From NCBI GenBank assembly GCA_024803745.1, contig JANJXV010000020.1, positions 19,322,777 to 19,386,776 on the forward strand: a stretch of DNA of 64,000 nucleotides, given 5' to 3'. The notes beneath the pieces were generated by a model, which saw only the letters and a program-made list of their open reading frames with translations, did no database searches and had not been told where the DNA came from. Below are positions 31,935 through 40,145 of this stretch, piece after piece. A program made the position numbers and the translations under genes. The stretch is from Megascapheus bottae (Eukaryota; Chordata; Mammalia; Rodentia; Geomyidae). The first letter of the stretch is position 1. Each line of letters starts with the position of its first letter.

Positions 31935-32120
31935 TCCCAGTTGTGGGACTTGAACTCAGGTTCTGGGCACTGTCCTTGGACTTTTCTCAAGGCTAGAGTT
32001 TTACCACTTGAGCCACAACACCACTTCTAGCTTTTTTCTAGGTATGTGGTACAGTGGAATCGAACCCTGGTCTTCATGCATGCTAGGCAAGCACTCTACC
32101 ACTAAGCCAAACACCCGTCC
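31935..32120 (-). mobile_element. IDL-Geo SINE, reverse strand
   Basis: CCAGTTGTGGGACTTGAACT, TTACCACTTGAGCCACAACA, then the ID monomer GTGGTACAGTGGAATCGAAC ... CCAAACACCCGTCC. Inserted into the old L1. Open frames at 31811-32030 are chimeric chance frames. Confidence 0.93.
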
Positions 32121-32151
32121 ATGCTTTGTCTCTTAAAAAAAATAGTTCCTG

Positions 32152-32350
32152 GGCTGGGAGTTTGGCCTAGTGGTAAAGTGCTTGCCTAGCATTCATGAAG
32201 ACCCAGGTTAGATTCCCCAGTCCCATATACATAGAAAAATGCCAGAAGTGGTGCTGTGGCTCAAATGGTAGAGCTCTGGCCTTGAGAAAGCCCAAGGACA
32301 GTGCTCATGCCTGAGCTGGAGCCCAGGACTGGCAATAAAAAAAAAAAAAC
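32152..32350 (+). mobile_element. IDL-Geo SINE
   Basis: GGGCTGGGAGTTTGGCCTAG, GCATTCATGAAGACCCAGG, AGAAGTGGTGCTGTGGCTCA and CCCAGGACTGGCAATAAAA plus poly(A). It lies about 30 bases from an oppositely oriented copy, making an inverted SINE pair. A weak 7-base flank match (AGTTCCT) may be a decayed TSD. Confidence 0.93.
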
Positions 32351-32359
32351 AGTTCCTTC

Positions 32360-32645
32360 TTTTCCTTTTCAATTGTATTTTATTGTCAAGATAATGTACA
32401 GAGGGGTTACAGTTACATTTGTCAAATGATGGGTGTATTACTTCTCACATCTTGATACCCCTTCTCATGTTTTTGTCCCCCTTTCTCTCCCAATACCCAT
32501 TCACAATCATCTTGTTCCCCCCGTACTTTCCCTATTTCAAATAAGCAAATAAGTGTTTATACAATATACCAGGTAACAAAGTCAGATACAGTAACCACAT
32601 GAGATGAATGATAAGTGGAAAAAAGAGAAAAGAAATAATGTCACT
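32360..32645 (-). mobile_element. 5'-truncated L1 3' end
   Basis: TTTTATTGTCAAGATAATGT, ACAGAGGGGTTACAGTTACA, CTTCTCACATCTTGATACCC, a pyrimidine-rich tract, TTTATACAATATACCAGGTA and GTAACCACATGAGATGAATG. Same terminus type as 16842-17110. Confidence 0.88.
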
Positions 32646-33100
32646 TAAGATATGTTAGTAGTTGGTCTGAAAAAAAAAAAACTAGTCTGAAAGTAAAACT
32701 AAAAGGGGAGTGACTCATCCCAAGAAGATTAAATAAAATAATTAATATTTTGAGGTTCACAAATAACAAATAAGAATATTTAATAACTTCCTTCAATGCA
32801 AGGAATTATTTATGTTGGCACAATATATATAATTAAATAGGAGAAGAATAAGAACGTGAGAGCTGAACACTAATACAAAAACTTCCAGATGGTAGGAAAT
32901 ACACAATGTGCCTCATTATTATTTTTCAATATTTATTAAACATCCTATTTTCCAAATGGTGTCATTTATAAAATTCCAAGAAGACTCAGGTGAGGTTTTT
33001 GATTTGGTCTGTAGACTTAGAAAAATTGAGAAAGGAGGGTGAAAGCAGTCATAGTGGTCCGAGTTTATTATATAAAAGTGGAACTAGTTGCTTTGCTCAA
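32646..33100. other. Unannotated AT-rich sequence
   Basis: No gene or family recognised between the L1 and the LTR. Confidence 0.5.
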
Positions 33101-33487
33101 TGTCGGGGTTTTTAGTCCTTCTTGCCTCCTGACCCACAAGAGGGGCAGAGAGAATACGCCCGACTAAGACGAGACCAAGAAAGGTTAGGGCCAACTGGCT
33201 GCCTTCACCCAGCCCTCTCTCCCTAGAGGGAAGACATAGACGGGCCAGGGAGACTGTCACAGCAGAAGACTCGTTTATTGGGACAATACAATAGGTAGGT
33301 ATAGGATGCAGGAGCCTATCAGCATAGAGGTGGGCATGGCAGGGGGAGGTAGGTGCTGTCCGAGAGGGCGGTAGGGCCAATCCCAGAGTTAGAGGTAGCC
33401 TTAGCCAAACCTCCCAACCAGATGACAGGCAGGTTGGATCTCAAGACCAGGAAATGAGCCCATTTTCCTGATATGACGTGCCCCACA
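33101..33487 (-). mobile_element. Endogenous retrovirus LTR, reverse strand
   Basis: On the minus strand the element begins TGTGGGGCACG and ends CCCCGACA, giving TG...CA ends with short inverted repeats, and has an AATAAA (plus-strand TTTATT at 33273-33278) about two thirds along, as expected of U3-R-U5. It is GC-rich compared with its surroundings. Flanks GCTCAA (33095-33100) and ACTCAC (33488-33493) share CTCA in register, which could be a decayed 6-bp TSD of a solo LTR. Alternatively, the purine-rich minus-strand text just upstream of TGTGGGG (33488-33512) is a polypurine tract and this is a 3' LTR with a scrap of internal sequence to about 33558. No viral gene is intact. Family not identified. 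Confidence 0.7.
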
Positions 33488-33558
33488 ACTCACCCCTCGT
33501 TATTCCCCTATATGGCTTGTGTTGCACAACACTTTCATTACAACTTGGTTCCCATTCC
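33488..33558 (-). other. Possible ERV internal remnant
   Basis: About 70 bases between the LTR and L1. The end nearest the LTR is purine-rich on the minus strand, and a short open frame passes through it (within 33441-33680). It may be residual proviral sequence or ordinary flank; no domain can be recognised. Confidence 0.3.
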
Positions 33559-34278
33559 AACCATATGGGTTTTGCCATATACAATACACCAGATAAAAAG
33601 GAAAGATGCTGTAACAATGTGAGAATTACCAAGGGACAACAAAAGAGATGAGAAATAACATAGTACATTAAGAACAACAATCACACATTATATGGCTCTT
33701 GTTTCCATATCTTGGAGGTCCTTTCATTTAGCCTCATCCTGTATGGCCTTACCTATCTAGCTTGCCCTATTGTAAACCTCTGCTAGGAGAGTCCAAGGTT
33801 TGTACTAGTTATTAGATTTCTTGATTATGGCCATTCTTACAGGAATGAGGTAGCATCTCAGAGTTGTTTTGATTTGCATTTCTTTTATGGCCAGAGATGT
33901 CAAGCATTTTTTCATGTGTCTATTGGCCATTCTTATTTCCTCTTCAGAGAAGTCTCTCTTTAAGTCTTTTAATGGGATAGTTGTTTCTTTGAAGATTTGT
34001 TTTGGAGAGATTCATTTTTTGAGTTGTAGTTATACTTTAGATATGAGGACCTTGTCTGTTGTATGGCTAGTGAAAATCTTCTCCCACTCTGTAGGCTTTC
34101 TATTTAACTTGCTAGCCATGTCCTTTGCCATACAGAAAGTCTGCAGTTTAATGCAGTGCCATTTGTTCAAACTTTCTTTAATTTGTTGTGTCTCTGGACC
34201 TTTATAAGAAAGTTTCAACCTGTGCTAATGAGTTCTAGTGTATCTCCTATTCCTTCCTGTAAAGTTTTGAGGGTTTTC
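33559..34278 (-). mobile_element. L1 3' region with internal junction
   Basis: The left block, ATACAATACACCAGATAA to CAAGGTTTGTACTAGTTATT (33565-33815), matches the 3' UTR copies at 5950-6180. From 33816, AGATTTCTTGATTATGGCCA onward is sequence from further upstream in L1 (GATTTGCATTTCTTTTATGG, TTTTCATGTGTCTATTGGCC, AAAATCTTCTCCCACTCTGT). The jump skips the segment seen at 6180-6509, so it is either an internal deletion or a subfamily structure. The frames at 33869-34218 are antisense L1 chance frames. Confidence 0.85.
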
Positions 34279-34474
34279 TGTCAGTTGTGGGTCTTGAACT
34301 CTGGGCCTGGGCACTGTCCCTGAGCTCTTCAGCTCAAGGCAACTATCCTATCCTTTGAGCCACAGGGACATTTTAAGTTTTCTAGTGGTTAATTGGAGAT
34401 AAAAGTCTCGCTGGTCATTAGTGCTTGGGCTGGCTTTGAACCTCGATCCTCAAATCTCAGTCTCCTGAGTAGCT
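34279..34474 (-). mobile_element. B1-Geo SINE, reverse strand
   Basis: TGTCAGTTGTGGGTCTTGAA, TCTTCAGCTCAAGGCAACTA (Geo), GTGGTTAATTGGAGATAAAA (linker) and GGCTGGCTTTGAACCTCGAT ... TGAGTAGCT (B1-like). It lacks the extreme 5' end of the B1 monomer. Confidence 0.9.
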
Positions 34475-34479
34475 ATTTT

Positions 34480-34800
34480 CTTTTTATTACAGCTCTTCTA
34501 ATTGAAGCCAGATGATATCTCATTATATTTTATTTGTGTTCCCACAATGATTTACATTTTGTCACATACTTTTGTATTTGTATATCTTTTTTGAAAAATA
34601 TATTACAAGAAATATTGAATCATTTGTGCTTTTAAAATCTGATTATTGGGTTGGTTTTTGTTGTTTTTTTGCTCTTGTGTTCCTCACAGAGTTTGGATTG
34701 TAATCCTCTGTTAGATGAATTATTTATATATTTCCTCCAATTCTACAGGTTGTCTTCTTTTGGTGACTATATTCTTTTTATAATTTTTCATCAGCAAAAC
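34480..34800 (-). mobile_element. Old L1, right segment (continuation)
   Basis: GCTCTTCTAATTGAAGCCAG, ATGATATCTCATTATATTTT, TTTGTATTTGTATATCTTTT, GATTGTAATCCTCTGTTAGA and CAATTCTACAGGTTGTCTTC continue the antisense L1 order interrupted after 31932. Diverged to a similar degree as that left piece. Confidence 0.65.
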
Positions 34801-36393
34801 AAGCTTCATTGAGCCATTATAAATGACTATCAGAACCTCAAGTTTACAGCAGAAATATATACAATTTTCTTCATTAATTAAAATGTATTAAAAAGAAGAT
34901 ATTAATAAAATATAACAAAAATATATGTGCCATATTTTTGGATTTTTCTGGCCCTATCTCCATGAGCCTATTTTTTCTACTACAATTCCATTATTTGATT
35001 ACATAGCTTTATAGTAAATTTTTAAAATAAGGAAGTTTATTCTTTCACCTAAAAAAACTGTATTTGCAATTCTAGGTCATGTGCATTTCCACACAATTTT
35101 AGACTCAGCTTTTCAGTTTTGACAAAGAAGTGTTTGAGACAATTTTATTAGTGGTATATTGAATTTCTAAATTAGTTTGGAGCTCATATACTCCTTTTAA
35201 TTTAAATACTTCCAAAAAAGTCAAGATGAAATTAGTGACATTGCAATGAAACTTAACAAGAAAAAGAGACAATGGATGAAGTCCAGAATGAAGTCCTATC
35301 TTTTGTGTTCCCAGAATTTTGCTTAGAAATAACTTCAGTTATATTGACTAAATTTTCTCCCAAAGGAAAAAAAAACATTCATCTATATCTAGTGTCTTAC
35401 TTTACAATGTAATATGTTTTGTAATCTCATTTATCTTCATCCACTATCAAGAAGTGGCACACAAAACATCTTCAAAAATGCCAGTATGTACTTTAAAAAC
35501 CATGGTTTCAGTGTGCAAACATTACAATGTTTAGAAGTGAATGTCAGTAATGGGAAAGTACCTTCCTTCTGGACTCTGTGTGTGTTTCTACGCTAAGAAG
35601 CAGACAAAGGACAGATTCCACTGATTTAGAACATAACACATCAAATGCACCAGAAGAGCTGAAATCACTTTCAAAACAACTTAAGGGGAAAGGTACTTTG
35701 CCCCTAATATAGATTTCACAATGCTTCAGAGAACAAATGCATGGAATTCTAGATACGTTTTTTTCTTTACCTTTTAAAGAGTCTATATTTTCCTACACCT
35801 GCTTTGGTTAAACTCTGAGAAATATGCTATTCAGTATGGTATGCGGATGTTATGATCCTGGAATTGAGATGACTGCTGTGGTCTGAGGACTTTCCATGTG
35901 CCAGGTGCTCTGTGAGCGATGTGTGACATGTGGATCCATGTTCCTGATAGTTTGTGGACCCCTAGAGGCACACAGGTAATTTTAGGTGACTCCATCATTG
36001 TCTAGACTGGCTTACCATTGTGAACGATAGGACTGTTATCAATAATTCCTTCAGGACAACAAAAATAAGCTGTTTGGACAGGTTAAAAGAAATGGGATTC
36101 CCCTAGACTCAGAAGATACATATTTAAATGTGTGATGTTTGCTATTTTTGATAGGAGGTAATGTTGATAAGATCCCAAGTTTTCTTTTGCAAGGTTTATG
36201 GGAAATGACAGAAAATAACACCCTGGATATTAGCTAGAGTCAATAAAAGTTATGAAAACTAAGATGGATGTTTGTTAAATGATTCACTAACAATCACAAA
36301 AAAAAACCTGTGGGATATGCTAGTGTTATTTTTAATTAATAGAGAAAATAAGTCTGGAAAAGTTAAGATTAACTCAAACTTGTACAGATAATT
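34801..36393. other. Unannotated AT-rich sequence
   Basis: About 1.6 kb without recognised genes or repeats. Confidence 0.5.
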
Positions 36394-36582
36394 GATCCTT
36401 AAGCCTCTTCGTGCTCAAGGCTAGCTCTCTACCACTAGAACTACAGAGCCATTTCTGGCTTTTTTTGTGTGTAGTTTATTGGATAGGAATTTCATGGACT
36501 TTACTGCTCAGTCTGGCTTTAAACTCAGATCTCAGACTTCTGATTAGCTAGGATTACAGGAGTGAGCTACTGACACTGACTA
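36394..36582 (-). mobile_element. B1-Geo SINE, reverse strand, old
   Basis: CTCTTCGTGCTCAAGGCTAG and CTACCACTAGAACTACAGAG (Geo), a linker, then CAGTCTGGCTTTAAACTCAG and GCTAGGATTACAGGAGTGAG (B1-like). Confidence 0.85.
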
Positions 36583-36844
36583 CTTTTAAAATGAGAAAAT
36601 GTGGAAGTATTTCTGGTCATATAAGATAAATTGAAGGTACTGGGTCTGAACTAGTCTATAAAGTCCTATTGTACTTAAGACTATCATTTCTAATGTAGTA
36701 CCTACCAAGCCATCTTCTAGTCTTTGCTGTCCAATTCCAGCTAAAGCAAAGAAATTCTCTCTGGTCTGTATAGAGGCCCACTTGAGTCTTTATCATTTTG
36801 CTTAATCCTCCCATTAGCAAACAGCATGCTGGACAGAAACCAGC

Positions 36845-37102
36845 TTCCACCACCCCCACAAATTCCTTTGTTGAAACTTAATCCCAAAGGTGATGGGATT
36901 TGGTAGTGAGGTCTTTGGGAAGTGATTAGATCACAAAGGTGGAACCCTCATAGATAGGGAGGCCAGAGTAATATCTTGGCCCTTCTGCCATGTGGGGATC
37001 CAGGGAATAGGTGGTCTTCCCAATTTTCAAAACTATGAGAAGTACTTGTCATTCCTAAACCTACGTTAACTTTTGGTACAGCAACCTCACAGACTAAGAC
37101 AA
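36845..37102 (+). mobile_element. ERVL-MaLR type LTR fragment (MLT1/MST-like)
   Basis: TTGTTGAAACTTAATCCCAA, GGTGATGGGATTTGGTAGTG, AGGTCTTTGGGAAGTGATTA, CCTTCTGCCATGTGGGGATC and ACAGACTAAGAC appear in the order known for ancient mammalian MaLR LTRs. It is internally shortened. This is a non-coding LTR; the exact subfamily needs a repeat-library match. Confidence 0.7.
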
Positions 37103-37155
37103 AGGGTACTCTACAGTGGTTGTCCTGGACTTAAACACTTTCCTTTTTCTTTTCC

Positions 37156-37382
37156 TTTTTTTTTTTTTAAGTCGGTCATGGGGCTTGAACTCTGGGGCAT
37201 GGGCATTGTCCCTGAGCTCTTCAGTTCAAGGCTACCTCCCTACTCCTTGAGCCACAGTGCTACTTCTGTTTTTCTAGTGTTAGTTGGAGATAAGAGTCTC
37301 AGGGACATTAGTACGCTGCTCAGCTTTGAATGGCTCTCACCCTCCTGAGCAGCTAGGAATATAGGCATGAGCCAGCACTGAC
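37156..37382 (-). mobile_element. B1-Geo SINE, reverse strand
   Basis: T run (tail), GTCGGTCATGGGGCTTGAAC, CTCTTCAGTTCAAGGCTACC, GTTGGAGATAAGAGTCTCAG, CTGAGCAGCTAGGAATATAG and GCATGAGCCAGCACTGAC. The forward frame at 37073-37348 lies inside it and is not a gene. Confidence 0.92.
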
Positions 37383-37562
37383 TGCCTCTCTCTTTTTTCA
37401 TAGTGTCTTTTGATCTTTGTGATGTATTCTGATTCACTCAGAAACCATTTTGGTTTTAATGCTTCCATATCCTACAGCCCTACTAAATCTTAAGACAATG
37501 TCAATAAATAAAATAAATAAAAGTCAATAAACAAAAGCCAACCAATGAAAGATACTTAGTTT

Positions 37563-37578
37563 AAAAAAAATCTAGTTA
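37563..37578. repeat. Target-site duplication, left copy
   Basis: AAAAAAAATCTAGTTA recurs at 37805-37820 around the IDL-Geo copy; the A-run part may overlap the SINE tail, so the informative core is TCTAGTTA. Confidence 0.85.
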
Positions 37579-37804
37579 GGGGCCGGGAGTTTGGCCTAGT
37601 GGTTAAAGTGCTTGCCTAGCATGCATGAAGACCCGGGTTCGATTCCTCAGTACCACATATAGAAAAAAGCCAGAAGTGGTGCTGAGGCTCAAGTGGTAGA
37701 GCTCTAGCCTTGAGAAAGTCCAAGGACAGTGCTCAGGCCCTGAGCTCAAGCCCAGGACTGGCAAAAAAAAAACAAAAAAAAAAACCAAACAAAAAAACCA
37801 AACA
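37579..37804 (+). mobile_element. Young full-length IDL-Geo SINE
   Basis: GGGGCCGGGAGTTTGGCCTA with CCGGGTTCGATTCCTCAGTA (perfect tRNA-type B box), then Geo GTGCTGAGGCTCAAGTGGTA ... CCCAGGACTGGC and a long A-rich tail with ACCAAAC units. Nearly identical to 26575-26783; probably recent. Confidence 0.95.
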
Positions 37805-37820
37805 AAAAAAAATCTAGTTA

Positions 37821-39057
37821 CTAATAGTTACAAATCCATCCACATTTAATTCATGTACTATTTACAATCTACATATGAAATACTAGTAAATTTATTTGGG
37901 TGAAATACATATACAAGATCAAAAGATGATCTTCTATAGACTTTAGGTCAATGCATCCCCCTTAGGATACGAATTGTAATCCATCTATAGAAACCAGGGC
38001 TGCTACCCTCCTTTATTGAAAGCTTTTAGTTTACTTTCACACCACTACTGGACTTTCTGTTCCCAGCTGACACTGACTGGATTTCTCACTAGATTCCTGT
38101 TTCCTCTCCAAGGAAATCCCTCTGTGAAGCAATTTAGAGCCTCTGGAATGATTCTGAACTCCTAAAATGAGAAGCCCTTGCCCAACTCAGGTCTCTAGAT
38201 GATGACTTAGGCTACCAGATAATGATTTACTCAGTTACACCTCTAACTTTTCTTTTACTATCTAAAGCAGTAGTTCTTGTGAATCTAATAACTATGTTTT
38301 ATAAAGATAACTTTAATTTTAAGTACTTGGAGACTGTCATTCCTATATACGACTTCATACTAAAATAAGATATGGATAAATGAATTAAATAAAAACCAAT
38401 TGGTTCACTGACAATCATGATTACTTATTCCGCAACAAATTGTACCAATCTGCTTTCAGGGAGAAGCTGTAAGATGAATTATCCCAGGGCTCAGATAGAG
38501 GACTAACTCAGATTCAGGTCTTTTGAGTGAACTCATTTATCTTAGGTTGATTTCTTGCATTTAGCCTTCACTCTCACAATAACAACATTGCTGATTTTCA
38601 AATATCCCTTTGGCTTTTCGGCTCTTCACTCCTTCTGAGATTCTAAAGAGATGAGAACTGCTTTTGGAAATTTATTATTACTTTACTCATAATCTAAAAA
38701 TACACATAGCAGTATGATTCACCAAGGCATCATCCCACACAAAGAGATGCGATTGTTTGGGGCCACAAAAATCTGGTTTCCTGGGCGGGGGGGGGGGTGC
38801 TGTCTGGTTTCACAGTCTAAATTCCCTTCTTCTCTCCATCAGAGCCTTTTCAAGGGCACTTCTGAACAGTTTTGCACAATTCTGTGAGGTGTGGCTTTCT
38901 GCAGAACTTAGGGCAAAGTGGAAGGGGTGGGGAGAAGAAAACTGCCCTCTAGTAAATTGGCAGAAAAGCATTTCTAAAGGTTACACATCACCCACACATT
39001 CCTTTCAAATGATCAAAGACTTACAAGAGGTCACAGGAGGAGAGAAAAGAGAGGAGA

Positions 39058-39059
<2 letters not shown>
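37821..39059. other. Unannotated sequence
   Basis: No gene or repeat family recognised. A run of 11 G residues sits at about 38788-38798. The 166-codon frame at 38757-39257 is largely the GA tract and is not a gene. Confidence 0.5.
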
Positions 39060-39135
<76 letters not shown>

Positions 39136-39236
39136 AGGGAGGGAGGGAGGGAGGGAGGGAGGGAGAGAGAGAGGGAGAGAGGGAGAGAGAGAGGGAGAGA
39201 CTAGAGAGAAGAAAGGAGAGACAGACAGACAGACAG
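39060..39236. repeat. Long purine tract (GA)n-(GGGA)n-(GACA)n
   Basis: About 70 bases of perfect AG units, then GGGA units, mixed GAGA/GGGA, and short GACA units. The strand is nearly pure purine, so triplex (H-DNA) formation is possible. Polymorphic-type microsatellite. Confidence 0.95.
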
Positions 39237-39429
39237 AGGCTTGGAAAATTTATTTAAATTCTCTATAGGGACAAATTAAGACTTGCTAATCGTTAGGAAG
39301 ATTTCAGGATTAAAGGGAATGAACATTACATTGAATACCTGAACTGATTCTTGTAAAAATAATAGCATGCCTAAGTCTCTCTTTCCTAGGTCTCATTTCA
39401 AATTCACCATCATTTGTACCTGTTAAATC

Positions 39430-39432
<3 letters not shown>

Positions 39433-39467
<35 letters not shown>
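39433..39467. repeat. (GT)n microsatellite, SINE tail
   Basis: About 17 TG units adjoining the 3' end of the reverse-strand ID remnant that follows. Confidence 0.93.
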
Positions 39468-39535
39468 TGAGGTTGAATGTAGGTTTTTATATACAATAAG
39501 CAAGCAGTCTACCACCAACATATCTCCAGCCCTAT
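39468..39535 (-). mobile_element. ID-like SINE monomer, reverse strand, decayed
   Basis: TCTGAGGTTGAATGTAGGTT (B box side), AAGCAAGCAGTCTACCACC and ATCTCCAGCCCTA (5' end GGGCTGG in antisense). Confidence 0.75.
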
Positions 39536-39539
39536 GAAA

Positions 39540-39682
39540 CCTTCTTCTTCTTCTTCTTTTTCTTCTCCTTCTTCTTCTCCTTCTCCTTCTCCTCCTCCTT
39601 CTTCTTCCTCTCCTCCTCCTCCTCCTTCTCTTTCTCCTCCTCTTTCTTCCTTCTCCTTTCTATTATTATTATTATTATTAGT
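39540..39682. repeat. (CTT/CTC)n polypyrimidine tract and (ATT)n
   Basis: About 120 bases of CTT, CTC and TCC units followed by seven ATT units. The poly-serine/proline frame at 39534-39767 is its translation. Confidence 0.95.
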
Positions 39683-40049
39683 GTTATTATTTTTCTCTAG
39701 GTCTCATTATCATAGCATTTGTTACTTCCTGGTTTCAGCAGATCATAACAAATTTGTTTTATCTTGATATTTCTGGCCCATCCCAAAGCCGGAAGTATTC
39801 AGCATTTATAAGAAATATGTCTGGACATGATTTCCTTACCCTTTAGTATTTGTTAATCTCAAATCCAATCTTTGAGTTGGCCTTAGTTTTATATGTATCT
39901 TAGGTCACTCTTTATGGCTTGGTTCTGTCCCGTTACTTGCTTTGTCAGGGCTCTCTCACTCAATTTTTCCTAGTAACTTACGCCTTGGTTAGAACTTTCC
40001 TCATGTATATATTTTGGTTGTTGGCCTCATTTTGGTATTGTAATGTCCT
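39683..40049. other. Unannotated sequence
   Basis: No gene or family recognised. Confidence 0.45.
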
Positions 40050-40145
40050 CAGGGGAAGAGACTGTCTTCTCTGTCTTTATGTCCCTAGCAAACTGTCTGA
40101 CAGGTAATGGATACTCAATAAATATTTGCTGAAAGAATTAATCGA
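40050..40145 (+). mobile_element. L2-like 3' end
   Basis: AGGGGAAGAGACTGTCTTCT, CTTTATGTCCCTAGCAAACT and GGATACTCAATAAATATTTG, then CTGAAAGAATTAAT, follow the conserved L2 3'-end order. Confidence 0.65.

Noticed and set aside
33869..34207. 112-codon frame
   Set aside because: Entirely antisense L1.
38757..39257. 166-codon frame, the longest in the window
   Set aside because: More than a third is Arg-Glu and Gly repeats from the GA/GGGA microsatellite; the rest has no domain.
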